From contig CANKMW010000017.1 of the NCBI GenBank assembly GCA_947483555.1, positions 56,169 through 120,168 on the forward strand: 64,000 nucleotides of DNA. The letters are read 5' to 3'. The first letter of the stretch is position 1. Each line of letters starts with the position of its first letter. Below are positions 54,930 to 64,000 of the stretch, piece after piece. A program made the translations under genes and the position numbers. The notes beneath the pieces are model-generated. The model had not been told where the DNA came from. It made no database searches and saw only the letters and a list, made by a program, of their open reading frames with translations. The stretch comes from Myxococcales bacterium. GTDB taxonomy: Bacteria > Myxococcota_A > Polyangia > Haliangiales > Haliangiaceae.

Positions 54930-55948
54930 CCGTTCGCCTGCGCGCCGTGATCGTCTGCCCCGGTCGCGGCTCGTACGGGCGGGCGCAGCTCGGCGGGTTG
55001 CCAGCGGGCGATCCGATCCTCGCCACGCTCGACGCCTTCCGGGCCGGGCTCGGCCGACCCACGATCTCGGAGCTGGACGGCGCGGCGGACTACCAGCCCC
55101 GGCTCCACGTCGCCGGTGAGCACGCGTCGCTCCTGACCTTCGCGAGCACGGCGATCGATGTCGCGGCGATCGATCCGGCCAAGGTCGACGTGATCGGCGT
55201 CACCGGCAACTCGATGGGCTTCTACACCGCGCTCCATGTCTGCGGTGCGCTCGAGCTGCTCGCCGCCGCCCGCCTGGTCGAGACCCTCGGTCACTATCAG
55301 GCCGACCACGTCATCGGCCACCAGCTGGTCTACCCGATCGTCGACGACGACTGGCGCCCGGCACCGGTGCTACGCGCCGCGGTCGACGACGCGCTGACCC
55401 GGCCGGGCGTCCATCTCTCGATCCGGCTCGGCGGCGCCGTCGTCCTCGGCACCGACGCCGCCGGTCTCGAGCTCGCGCGCCAGGCACTGCCGGCGCTCGA
55501 GCGCGGCGGGGTCTCCTATCCGCTGCAGCTCCGCCTCCACTCCGCCTTCCACACCCCGCTGATGGCGGCCACCGCCGCCCGCGCTCGCGCCGACCTCGCC
55601 GACCTGGTCATCGGCTCGCCCGCGGTGACGCTGATCGGCGGCGACGCCGGGGTCCATCGGCCGTGGGCGGACCCCCGCGTGCTGTGGGACTACACCCTGG
55701 GCCCGCAGATCGTCGACTCGTTCGATCTCGAGCGCGCCATCGCGACCGCGGTCGGTGAACTCGGCCCCGACGTGCTGATCCTGCCCGGTCCCGGCGACAA
55801 CCTCGGCGGCGCGCTGGCTCAGATCCTGATCGCTCGCCGCTGGCGCGGCTTGCGCGACCGCCAGGACTTCGTCGCCGCCCAGGCCGGCGATCGGCCGCTG
55901 GTGCTGGCAATGAACCGGGCGGAGCAGCGCGCCCGCGCTGCCAGATGA
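54926..55948 (+). CDS. Malonyl-CoA:ACP transacylase-like protein
   Basis: A 340-residue alpha/beta hydrolase-fold acyltransferase of the FabD group. The nucleophile elbow is GNSMG (Ser near 95) instead of the usual GHSLG, and the catalytic His lies in SAFHTPLM near 205-210. The opening VIVCPGRGSYG replaces the usual FPGQGSQ. Ser and His of the dyad are present, so activity is likely, but the acyl specificity is unknown. ATG overlaps the E1 stop (ATGA), a tight link to a dehydrogenase that could supply branched acyl-CoA. Confidence 0.75.
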   Translation: MTVRLRAVIVCPGRGSYGRAQLGGLPAGDPILATLDAFRAGLGRPTISELDGAADYQPRLHVAGEHASLLTFASTAIDVAAIDPAKVDVIGVTGNSMGFYTALHVCGALELLAAARLVETLGHYQADHVIGHQLVYPIVDDDWRPAPVLRAAVDDALTRPGVHLSIRLGGAVVLGTDAAGLELARQALPALERGGVSYPLQLRLHSAFHTPLMAATAARARADLADLVIGSPAVTLIGGDAGVHRPWADPRVLWDYTLGPQIVDSFDLERAIATAVGELGPDVLILPGPGDNLGGALAQILIARRWRGLRDRQDFVAAQAGDRPLVLAMNRAEQRARAAR

Positions 55949-56005
55949 GCCGTGGTCGCGCAACGACGGGTGCGGATGAGCCAGAGACGCGGTACTCTCG
56001 CCGAG

Positions 56006-56239
56006 ATGGCGGCGCTGAAGGCACACGTGAAGAATGGCCGGCTCGTCCTCGACGAGCCGACGGACTTGTCGGAAGGCAGCGTGGTACCGCTCGAGATCGC
56101 CGACCACTGGGATGAGCTCGACGACACAGAGCGCGCGGCCGTGCGCGAGGAGATCGCCGCGTCGATCGCCGAACGCAGAGCGGGCGCGCCGACATATTCT
56201 GCTGCCGACGTGCTCGCGGAGCTAGGCGCTCGGCGGTGA
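56006..56239 (+). CDS. Antitoxin of a ParE/RelE-type toxin-antitoxin pair
   Basis: A 77-residue protein. The ATG at 56006 gives MAALKAHVKNGRLVLDEPTD, the usual N-terminus of this antitoxin family; the frame is open 18 codons further up but has no family match there. The C-terminal half is acidic and helical (ELDDTERAAVREEIAASI). It overlaps the toxin gene by four bases (GTGA). Antitoxins of this kind bind the toxin through the C-terminus and repress the operon. Confidence 0.8.
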   Translation: MAALKAHVKNGRLVLDEPTDLSEGSVVPLEIADHWDELDDTERAAVREEIAASIAERRAGAPTYSAADVLAELGARR

Positions 56240-56535
56240 AGGTCCGGATCTCCGGCCGCGCGCGCGCACGAATACGCAAGCAGGATGAGTGGTGGCGCAG
56301 CGAGCGTCTCGACGCCCCAGACCTCTTCAAACAAGAGCTCGAGGCGAGCTTTGAGCGGATCTTGCGCGCACCGAAGGTGCGGCAGCAGCACGGACAGATC
56401 GCGGGTGAGCCCGTCTGGCGCATCCTGATGCGAAAGACCGAGCAGCATGTCTATTACACGGTCGACGAAGCCGCCGGAGAGGTCGTGATCGAAACGGTCT
56501 GGGGCGCTCGCCGCGGTCGCGGCCCGAAGCTGTAG
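56236..56535 (+). CDS. ParE/RelE-family toxin
   Basis: A 99-residue basic protein of the RelE/ParE fold: RISGRARARIRKQDEWWRSE, APDLFKQELEASFERILRAP, VWRILMRKTEQHVYYTVDE and VIETVWGARRGRGPKL. The VYY and WGARRGRGP strings are typical of the ParE branch. ParE toxins poison gyrase and RelE cleaves mRNA; the family branch suggests but does not prove the gyrase target. It starts at GTG within the antitoxin stop. Confidence 0.82.
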   Translation: MKVRISGRARARIRKQDEWWRSERLDAPDLFKQELEASFERILRAPKVRQQHGQIAGEPVWRILMRKTEQHVYYTVDEAAGEVVIETVWGARRGRGPKL

Positions 56536-56573
56536 CGATGTCGTCGGGGCTGTGGCCCCACGTCGAGGCTGCT

Positions 56574-57275
56574 TCAGAACTGCGAGCGGCGGAAGATCAC
56601 CATCGCGAGCCAGGTCAGCGCGACGATCATCAGCACCGAGACCAGCTGGAAGACCCAGAACTGGTCCGGGAGCACGCCGAAGTAGGTCGGGATCATGGGG
56701 ACGATGGTCAGGTTCTGGCCGCCGTAGAGGATGAGCAGCACCGCGACCACGATGGTTCGCGAGATCACGCCGAACAGCACCCCGACCGCCGCCGACAGGC
56801 CGACGACACAGGTCAGCTGCGACAGGGCCTTCAAGGCGTCGAAGGCGATCGTGGCGTTGAACGGATCGCCGCGCACCGTGTCGACCGCGATGCCGAGGGC
56901 GATCGACACCACGCACGCGATCGTGACGCACAGGAAGACCGCGATGAACTTGGCCCAGATGATGGCCTCGCGCCGGATCGGTCGGATCACGTACAGCTCG
57001 TAGACCTTGCGCTGGCGCTCGCTGACGATGTCGACCGCGACCATGAGCGCCGCGATCGTGCCCGACAGGCTCGACAGGATCAGCGACATGAACGTGTTGG
57101 CGCTCAGCTGGTGGTCTTCGCCCAGGCCGCCATTGAGCTGGGCGTTGTCCTTGAACAGCAGGTAGCCGACGATCGCGATCGCCGGCAGGATGACCCACAG
57201 CACCAGCATCACCTTGGACCTGGCGAAGCCGTACAGCTCGTCGCGGACCAGCCGCAGGGTCGGGCTAGTTGCCAC
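56574..57275 (-). CDS. ABC-2 type permease
   Basis: A ~233-residue membrane protein with six hydrophobic segments (KVMLVLWVILPAIAIVGYLLF; MSLILSSLSGTIAALMVAV; IAVFLCVTIACVVSIALGI; LTCVVGLSAAVGVLFGVI; IVVAVLLILYGG; LVSVLMIVALTWLAMVIF). The cytoplasmic motif ERQRKVYELYVIRPIRREAI is typical of ABC-2 exporters. I take GTG 57275, which overlaps the ATPase stop by 11 bases; an upstream start would run over ATPase codons. The substrate is unknown. Confidence 0.82.
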   Translation of the reverse strand: MATSPTLRLVRDELYGFARSKVMLVLWVILPAIAIVGYLLFKDNAQLNGGLGEDHQLSANTFMSLILSSLSGTIAALMVAVDIVSERQRKVYELYVIRPIRREAIIWAKFIAVFLCVTIACVVSIALGIAVDTVRGDPFNATIAFDALKALSQLTCVVGLSAAVGVLFGVISRTIVVAVLLILYGGQNLTIVPMIPTYFGVLPDQFWVFQLVSVLMIVALTWLAMVIFRRSQF

Positions 57276-58215
57276 GGTTGCTCTCCAGGATGTAACGGGC
57301 GAACAGGTCGTCGAGCGCCGGCTCGGCGACGCCGATCTTGCGCAGCCGACCGCCGCCGGCGAGCGTGCGCTCGACGATGGTGTGGATGATGGCATCGGCG
57401 TCGGCGCCGGCGGTCAGCACCAGGCGCCACTGATCCGGCTTGGGCTGGTCGGCGACACCGAGGCCAGGGTCGGACAGGAACCCGGTGTCGGCGGGCGCGG
57501 TCGAGAACCAGACGTCGATCTCGGTCGGCAACCCGAACGCGCTGGTCAGGTCGCGGATCGAGCCGGTGGTCGCGACCTGGCCGCGGTTGAGGATCCCGAC
57601 CCGGTCGGCGATGTGCTCGACGTCGGACAGGATGTGCGACGAGAACAGGACCGTGGTGCCGGCCTGCTGGCGCTCGCGGATGACGTCCTTGAGCATCTGC
57701 CGGCTGGGCGGGTCGAGCCCCTCGAGCGGCTCGTCGAGCACCAGCAGCCGGGGCTCGTGGAGGAGGGCCTGGATGAGGCCCAGCTTCTGGGTCATGCCGC
57801 CCGACAGCTCCTTGACCTTCTTGGTGCGGGCCGCGAGCAGGTCGAAGCGCTCGAGCAAGGCCGGGATCCGCCGGGCGCGGACCTCGGCGGGCACGCCGCT
57901 CAGGTCGCCGAGCGTGTCGAGCGCCGACTCGACGGTGCGCCAGTTCTGGAAGCCGCACGACTGCGGCATGAAGCCGATCAGCGCGTGGGCGCGCGTCCGC
58001 TCCTTCTTCACGTCGGCGCCGGCGATCCGGACCTCGCCGTCGAAGGTCGTGATCAGGCCGGCCAGGATCTTGAGGGTCGTCGACTTGCCGGCCCCGTTGG
58101 GACCGATGTATCCGAACACCTCGCCAGGGGCGATCTCGAACGAGACGTCGGCCAGGACCTTCTGCCCGTAGTACGACTTGGTGACACCACGGAGCTGGAG
58201 CAGGGGGCTGGTCAC
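57265..58215 (-). CDS. ABC transporter ATP-binding protein (ABC-2 exporter)
   Basis: A 316-residue ATPase. Walker A GPNGAGKST is near 37-45, signature LSGGMTQKLGL, Walker B RLLVLDEP, switch SSHILSD. In the D-loop region it reads DEPLEGLDP, where DEPTxGLDP is usual. After the ATPase core there is a ~95-residue C-terminal regulatory domain (PTEIDVWFSTAP... ERTLAGGGRLRKIGVAEPALDDLF), as in DrrA/NodI-type exporters. GTG start; tight overlap with the permease gene downstream. Confidence 0.88.
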   Translation of the reverse strand: MTSPLLQLRGVTKSYYGQKVLADVSFEIAPGEVFGYIGPNGAGKSTTLKILAGLITTFDGEVRIAGADVKKERTRAHALIGFMPQSCGFQNWRTVESALDTLGDLSGVPAEVRARRIPALLERFDLLAARTKKVKELSGGMTQKLGLIQALLHEPRLLVLDEPLEGLDPPSRQMLKDVIRERQQAGTTVLFSSHILSDVEHIADRVGILNRGQVATTGSIRDLTSAFGLPTEIDVWFSTAPADTGFLSDPGLGVADQPKPDQWRLVLTAGADADAIIHTIVERTLAGGGRLRKIGVAEPALDDLFARYILESNRGN

Positions 58216-58330
58216 GCGCCCGCAGCATAACCAGGTCCCTCACGTTGTCGAGCGGCAGGATCCGGTAGCGGGAGGATCGAGCATACGCCCGCGCGCCTCC
58301 CGATCAATGGCAAACCGACGTCAGCGCTGA

Positions 58331-60022
<1,692 letters not shown>

Positions 60023-60038
60023 GGCGGTGAACCGGCCG

Positions 60039-60929
60039 TCAGTCGGCGCAGGTGGCCAGCGCGCAGTCGGGGTGGGCGAGCTGGTTGGACAGCTCCTCGA
60101 CGCCGCAGCGCTTGCCGACCACCTCGCCGTCGAGGACGATCGGCGCGCAATCGGACTCGGCACGATCGAAGTCGAGCCCCAGGGTGTCGGCGCCATCGAG
60201 CTCGAGGGTGCCGCTCGGCGCCTCGTCGGACCCGGCCGGCAACCGCCAGGCGCCGAGGATGTCGGCGATGCCGAGGTCACGGATGATCACCCACGAGCCG
60301 GCGTCCGCGCGCACGTGGTCGTGGCTGTGGCGCCAGCTCGCGAAGGTGTGGCTCATGACGCCGCCGGCGAACACCTCGAGGTTGGCGTCGACGCGGCCGT
60401 CGGGGTGGACGGTGACGGTGCCGTTGTAGACGGTGTCGAGGAGCGCGTCGGCGGCGTCGGCGCTCCAGCGCTCGAGCTCGATCACCAGCGGTCCGGCGTC
60501 GCCGCCGAACCGGGCCAGCAACCGGCCGCTGCGATGCACGCCGCCGGCGTCGACGCAATCGGGCGTGCTGTACACCAGGTTGCCGCGGCGGCCCGAGCCG
60601 GGGCACGCGGTGGGCGCCAGGGCGGCGCCGACCGCGTCCAGGTAGAGGTCGCTGACGTCCTTGCCGAGCGCGGCGTCGAGGGCGCGGCGGCGCATGGCAC
60701 CGGTCGCGGTGGCGAATCGAGCGAGCGCCGGCTTGGGGGGCAGGGCCGACGTCGCCGGTTCCGCCACCGCGACCTGTGACAGCGGCGAGTCCTCGCCACC
60801 GGCGGTCTCGATGATCGTCCGATCGTCATCGAGGCAGCCGGTGGCGAGCGCCGCGCCCAGGCACGACAGGGCAAGGCCGGGCAGGGTGCGGCGCAGCGTG
60901 GCAGCGGTGGGGAGGGAAGAGCGTGACAT
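60039..60929 (-). CDS. Hypothetical lipoprotein
   Basis: A 296-residue lipoprotein. The ATG at 60929 gives a signal peptide ending in lipobox ALATGC (Cys ~31), followed by an Asp-rich start. The mature part has paired cysteines (TACPGSG and TPDCVDAG; then SDCAPIV, KRCGVEEL, PDCALATCAD near the end). It has beta segments such as LYNGTVTVHPDGRVDANLEVFAGGV. No family is recognised. It converges on pyrG with a 16-bp gap, and its 5' side faces a 237-bp spacer containing repeat copy C. Confidence 0.65.
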   Translation of the reverse strand: MSRSSLPTAATLRRTLPGLALSCLGAALATGCLDDDRTIIETAGGEDSPLSQVAVAEPATSALPPKPALARFATATGAMRRRALDAALGKDVSDLYLDAVGAALAPTACPGSGRRGNLVYSTPDCVDAGGVHRSGRLLARFGGDAGPLVIELERWSADAADALLDTVYNGTVTVHPDGRVDANLEVFAGGVMSHTFASWRHSHDHVRADAGSWVIIRDLGIADILGAWRLPAGSDEAPSGTLELDGADTLGLDFDRAESDCAPIVLDGEVVGKRCGVEELSNQLAHPDCALATCAD

Positions 60930-61063
60930 GCGAGCTGACGATGCAGGTGGCGTGCCCGGAGGTGGGGTTGCGCGGGGCCGCTGCTCGCGCGGCGGGGCCG
61001 TGCGGGGCACGCGCATCCATGGATCGTCACCACCGGTTCGCACCACACCCGGTGTGGCATGGT

Positions 61064-61121
61064 CCCACCGATGGCTTCGGGGCCCGGCTCCGCGCTGACG
61101 CGTATGCGTCAGGCGGTGGGG
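61064..61121 (+). repeat. Dispersed palindromic repeat, copy C
   Basis: Forward orientation, with the invariant block CTTCGGGGCCCGGCTCCG and stem CTGACGC/GCGTCAG around GTAT. It lies in the 237-bp divergent spacer, 45 bases before the membrane-protein start, which itself holds copies D and E. Confidence 0.85.
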
Positions 61122-61166
61122 TCACGGCCTGGCAATCTTCGGCAGCGGTCGTGCGTTGATCGCTGG

Positions 61167-62087
61167 ATGAGGGCACTCCGGTTCGTCGACCTGACCGTTC
61201 CCGGGCTCCGGCGCACGCCACGTGAGCTCCTGATCATCGGCGTCGCCGCGGCCACCGCGATCGACTCGTGGCGGCGCCACGGCAGCGGCGACGTCGGAAA
61301 CCTGGTCGCGTTCGCCGCCGTGGCGGTCGGCTTCGCCACCCGCTTCTTCGCGACCCGCGTGTTCGCCACCGCGGTCGTCGTCGCCGCCGCGGCGCTGCAC
61401 GCGACCTACGCCTGGCGCAGCGGTGGTGCGCCGCACGAGTTGCTCTCGATCGCGTACTTCCTGGGCGCCGCGCTCGTGCTCGGCGGGCGTGCGCTGGTGG
61501 CAGCGTTCGACGACGCGCCCGCGCGCGGCCGGTGGCCCCACCGGCTGACGCGACTTCGCGTCAGACCGGAGCCGGGCCCCGAAGCCATCGTTGGGCCCCA
61601 CCGGCTGACGCGACTTCGCGTCAGACCGGAGCCGGGCCCCGAAGCGATCGTTGGGCCGAACTTCTGGCGCGAGCTCTCGACCGCCGACCGCCGCCACCTG
61701 GCGGTCCTGGTCCACGGCGTCGCGATCACGCTGGCGATGCTCTACTACGTCCGCTTTCACCTCATCGCCGCGCACCAGCCGGTGCCGCCCTGGCTGCCGG
61801 CTGGCATCGCCGGCATGGCGCTGGTCGGGCTCCTCTTGCTGGCCGGCCGGGCGATCGCGGCGCTGATCGCCACGGTCGCCGGCGGGGCGCTGGCCGCGGT
61901 GTTGCTGGCCCATGCGCCGGTCGCATGGTCGATGGTCAGCGGCGAGTACGTCCAGGTGTCGGCTCCGGCTGCGGCACGGGTGGCACCACACTTGCTCATC
62001 GGCGCAGCCGTCGCGACGACCCTCATCGTGGCGGCTGCTGCACCGTGGGCGTGGCGCTTGCTTCGGCTGAGCCTGGGCCGCCGGTAA
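61167..62087 (+). CDS. Polytopic membrane protein containing two in-frame copies of the palindromic repeat
   Basis: A 306-residue protein with about seven hydrophobic segments (LLIIGVAAATAIDSW; VAFAAVAVGFATRFFATRVFATAVVVAAAAL; LLSIAYFLGAALVLGGRALVAAF; LAVLVHGVAITLAMLYYV; PAGIAGMALVGLLLLAGRAIAALIATVAGG; LLIGAAVATTLIVAAAAPWAW). No family is recognised. Residues ~124-163 are two tandem 20-residue units, HRLTRLRVRPEPGPEAIVGP, which are exact translations of repeat copies D and E. The repeat thus forms a basic, Pro-rich cytoplasmic or periplasmic loop without breaking the frame. Start ATG at 61167. Confidence 0.7.
   Translation: MRALRFVDLTVPGLRRTPRELLIIGVAAATAIDSWRRHGSGDVGNLVAFAAVAVGFATRFFATRVFATAVVVAAAALHATYAWRSGGAPHELLSIAYFLGAALVLGGRALVAAFDDAPARGRWPHRLTRLRVRPEPGPEAIVGPHRLTRLRVRPEPGPEAIVGPNFWRELSTADRRHLAVLVHGVAITLAMLYYVRFHLIAAHQPVPPWLPAGIAGMALVGLLLLAGRAIAALIATVAGGALAAVLLAHAPVAWSMVSGEYVQVSAPAAARVAPHLLIGAAVATTLIVAAAAPWAWRLLRLSLGRR
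61536..61595 (-). repeat. Dispersed palindromic repeat, copy D (in coding sequence)
   Basis: Reverse orientation; stem CTGACGCG/CGCGTCAG. It is 60 bp long and in tandem with copy E; 60 bp is 20 codons, so the reading frame is kept. Confidence 0.9.
61596..61655 (-). repeat. Dispersed palindromic repeat, copy E (in coding sequence)
   Basis: Identical to copy D except for one base (GATCG where D has GATGG, element orientation). A recent tandem duplication of D is the simplest origin. Confidence 0.9.
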
Positions 62088-62130
62088 GACCGGGCAAAGC
62101 AAACTTCAGGCCATCGGTCGTCGCAAGGCC

Positions 62131-62159
62131 TTTACAACCAGGGGTTGGTGGGTTATCGT
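62131..62159 (+). promoter_or_regulatory. Predicted sigma-70-type promoter of rpoN
   Basis: TTTACA (62131-62136) and TATCGT (62154-62159) are separated by 17 bases. They match five and four of six consensus positions. The rpoN start is 89 bases past the -10. A real start site is untested. Confidence 0.5.
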
Positions 62160-62247
62160 CCAGATACACGAGACGTGCCAATTGTGCGCGTCGTCAGCGA
62201 TCTGGCAATCAGATGGCTCAACTGCACGAACATCAAGGAGATTCCTG

Positions 62248-63741
62248 ATGGGCATGGAGATGCGCCAGGAGCTGCGGCTTTCGCAACAGCTCGTGATGAC
62301 CCCCCAGCTGCAGCAGGCGATCAAGCTGCTGCAGCTCTCCCGCATGGAACTCGCGGACATGGTCCACGACGAGATGCTGGAGAACCCGATCCTGGAAGAC
62401 GAGTTCGAGACCGCCCAGGAGAGCGGCAAGGACCGCGAGTTGCTAGGCAGCGACGCCGACGCGACCCTGCTGTCCGAGCGGATCGGCAACACCGAGATCC
62501 CGCTGGATCAGCCCCAGATCGAGAACGCCAATCAGTCCGAGGTCAAGGCCGACCAGTCCGCGGTCGGTGAGATCGACTGGGAGAACTACCTCGACAACTA
62601 CACGATGGGCCCGCCGATGCCGGCCTATCGCGGCGACAGCGAGGAGATGCCCTCGCTCGAGCAGACGCTGACCCGGCCGCCATCGCTGCATGACCACCTG
62701 GCCTGGCAGCTGAAGCTGTCGGACCTCACCGATCGCGAGAAGGAGATCGGCCTCATCATCGTCGGCAACATCGATACCGAAGGCTACTTCAAGGAGCCCA
62801 CGGTCTCGGAGCTGGCGGCCGATGAGGGCATGACCGAGGAGCAGGTCGAGATCGTGCTGGAGAAGATCCAGAGCTTCGATCCGGTCGGCATCGCCGCCCG
62901 CAGCCTGGCCGAGTGCATGTTGATCCAGTGCATCCACGCCGGTCAGGACGATGACCTGTGCGTGAAGATGATCCGCTCGCACCTCGGCAACCTCGAGAAG
63001 AAGAACTACCAGGCCATCGCCCGCGACCTGAAGCAGCCGCTCGACGAGATCTACGAGGCCGCCAAGGTGATCATGGAGTTCGATCCGCGGCCGGGTCGGC
63101 AATACGCGTCGGACGACGCGCACTACATCACGCCCGACGTCTACATCCACAAGGTCGGCGACAAGTTCTTCGTGGTGCCCAACGATGACGGTCTGCCCAA
63201 GCTCAAGCTGTCCAACTTCTATCGGTCGGCGATGGCGAAGGGCAACGCCTCCAAGGACTACGTCCAGGACAAGCTGCGCTCGGCGCAATGGCTGATCCGC
63301 TCCATCCAGCAGCGGCAGCGCACGATCATCAAGGTCGCCGAGTCGATCCTGAAGTTCCAGCGCGAGTTCTTCGACAAGGGCATCTCGTGCCTGAAGCCGC
63401 TGATCCTGCGTGACATCGCCGAGGACATCGGCATGCACGAGTCGACCGTGTCGCGGGTGACCACCAACAAGTACGTCCACACGCCACAGGGCATCTTCGA
63501 GCTGAAGTTCTTCTTCAACTCGGGCATCTCGCGCACCAACGGCGAGGACGTGGCGTCGCAGGCGGTCAAGTCGAAGATCAAGGAGCTGGTCGGCGCCGAG
63601 GACGTCAAGCGTCCCCACTCGGATCAGAAGATCGTCGAGATGCTCAAGAAGGGCGGCATCGACATCGCTCGCCGTACGGTCGCCAAGTACCGCGAGCAGC
63701 TCGGCATCCTGTCGTCGAGCAAGCGCAAGCAGGTCTTCTAG
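62248..63741 (+). CDS. rpoN: RNA polymerase sigma-54 factor RpoN
   Basis: A 497-residue sigma-54. The ATG at 62248 has AAGGAG seven bases upstream and gives MGMEMRQELRLSQQLVMTPQ, the Gln/Leu-rich region I that binds activators. The core-binding region II/III follows, and the C-terminal RpoN box ARRTVAKYRE is at ~474-483, fully conserved, which recognises the -24 element. The HTH with DIGMHESTVSRVTTNKYV is present. Sigma-54 works with NtrC-type activators; remnants of such activators lie in the island at 45.8-46.9 kb. Confidence 0.97.
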   Translation: MGMEMRQELRLSQQLVMTPQLQQAIKLLQLSRMELADMVHDEMLENPILEDEFETAQESGKDRELLGSDADATLLSERIGNTEIPLDQPQIENANQSEVKADQSAVGEIDWENYLDNYTMGPPMPAYRGDSEEMPSLEQTLTRPPSLHDHLAWQLKLSDLTDREKEIGLIIVGNIDTEGYFKEPTVSELAADEGMTEEQVEIVLEKIQSFDPVGIAARSLAECMLIQCIHAGQDDDLCVKMIRSHLGNLEKKNYQAIARDLKQPLDEIYEAAKVIMEFDPRPGRQYASDDAHYITPDVYIHKVGDKFFVVPNDDGLPKLKLSNFYRSAMAKGNASKDYVQDKLRSAQWLIRSIQQRQRTIIKVAESILKFQREFFDKGISCLKPLILRDIAEDIGMHESTVSRVTTNKYVHTPQGIFELKFFFNSGISRTNGEDVASQAVKSKIKELVGAEDVKRPHSDQKIVEMLKKGGIDIARRTVAKYREQLGILSSSKRKQVF

Positions 63742-63802
63742 CCACGAGCGAGCTGGAACGGATCTGATTTCGCGACGTTCCACGACGGTGGGAATCCGTT
63801 GG

Positions 63803-63838
63803 CCCTGAGCGAGGCAGCGCAGCGGCCGAGTCGAAGGG
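63803..63838. repeat. CCCTGAGC...GTCGAAGGG repeat after rpoN
   Basis: CCCTGAGC (63803-63810) and GTCGAAGGG (63830-63838) bracket GAGGCAGCGCAGCGGCCGA. The words recur, more closely spaced, at 20898-20917. Confidence 0.45.
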
Positions 63839-63848
63839 CCCATGTCGA

Positions 63849-63873
63849 CGGAGTCCGTCCTTCGACACGGACC
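63849..63873. terminator. Possible bidirectional terminator hairpin
   Basis: GAGTCCGT and ACGGACCTC can pair, with one bulge, around CCTTCGAC, between the stops of rpoN and the converging gene at 63896. The pairing is imperfect. Confidence 0.35.
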
Positions 63874-63895
63874 TCGCTTGCGCTCGGTCCGGCTC

Positions 63896-64000
63896 CTAAC
63901 GAACGGCATCGCTAACAGGCCGGAGTTGCGAGGGATCGATCTCGAGGCCGAGGCTGCGGAGTCGGTTGACCGCGCTGCGGACGGCGCGCTGGCGATGGGA
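63896..64000 (-). CDS. 3' end of an unknown gene (partial)
   Basis: The minus strand is open from the window edge for 34 codons and ends in TAG at 63896. It reads RAVRSAVNRLRSLGLEIDPSQLRPV, mostly helical and with G/C third positions. The rest lies outside the window; no family can be assigned. It converges on rpoN. Confidence 0.5.
   Translation of the reverse strand, partial: SHRQRAVRSAVNRLRSLGLEIDPSQLRPVSDAVR

Overview
The window is high-GC DNA whose coding frames are strongly G/C at the third codon position. Many starts are GTG. The gene content points to a predatory or gliding deltaproteobacterium of the Myxococcota: many lipoproteins with low-complexity linkers, Ser/Thr protein kinases with PEGA or TPR parts, PilZ and DUF4139 proteins, and a pilB-pilT-pilC-pilS order as in Myxococcus. 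I infer a Haliangiales/Kofleriaceae-like genome; the lineage is inferred from gene content and was not tested.

Layout. 1-9.9 kb: the 3' part of a flavin monooxygenase with a degenerate old-yellow-enzyme tail, an RlmI-like rRNA methyltransferase, an Fpg-type DNA glycosylase, two tandem DUF4139 lipoproteins (the second carries permuted pieces of a TonB-receptor N-terminus) and a small lipoprotein. 9.9-16.1 kb, minus strand: pilB, pilT, pilC, pilS and a small ClpX-type zinc-finger protein. 16.3-25.6 kb: mostly surface or envelope proteins (TPR, coiled-coil, PEGA), a second RlmI-like methyltransferase and a small MshEN-like protein. 25.8-29.4 kb: a lipoprotein and a MacB/LolD-type ABC exporter pair. 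29.6-41.1 kb: a signalling block with two large Ser/Thr kinases flanking a MoxR ATPase and a VWA protein, then a PilZ/PEGA membrane protein; it is rich in tandem repeats. 41.3-44.0 kb: gamma-glutamyltransferase and a polyprenyl-phosphate-type glycosyltransferase.

44.0-48.7 kb is an island between the glycosyltransferase and accC. It is bounded by a 124-bp direct repeat with three mismatches that carries the end of one gene and the start of the other. The island holds a complete tripartite HipBST toxin-antitoxin operon with three copies of a HipB-like operator, a divergent HTH gene facing two overlapping unknown genes, and debris of a pilin, an IS66 transposase, a sigma-54 activator and accC.

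48.8-64 kb: biotin carboxylase, a lipoprotein, an Imm21-like protein, a fused 2-oxoacid dehydrogenase E1 overlapping a malonyltransferase-like gene, a ParE/RelE toxin-antitoxin pair, a two-gene ABC exporter, CTP synthase, a lipoprotein, a membrane protein and rpoN.

The main non-gene signals are a dispersed ~60-bp palindromic repeat (five copies, stems that vary with complementarity kept, two copies in tandem and in frame inside a membrane-protein gene) and hexanucleotide arrays at three loci. I saw no rRNA, tRNA or CRISPR array.
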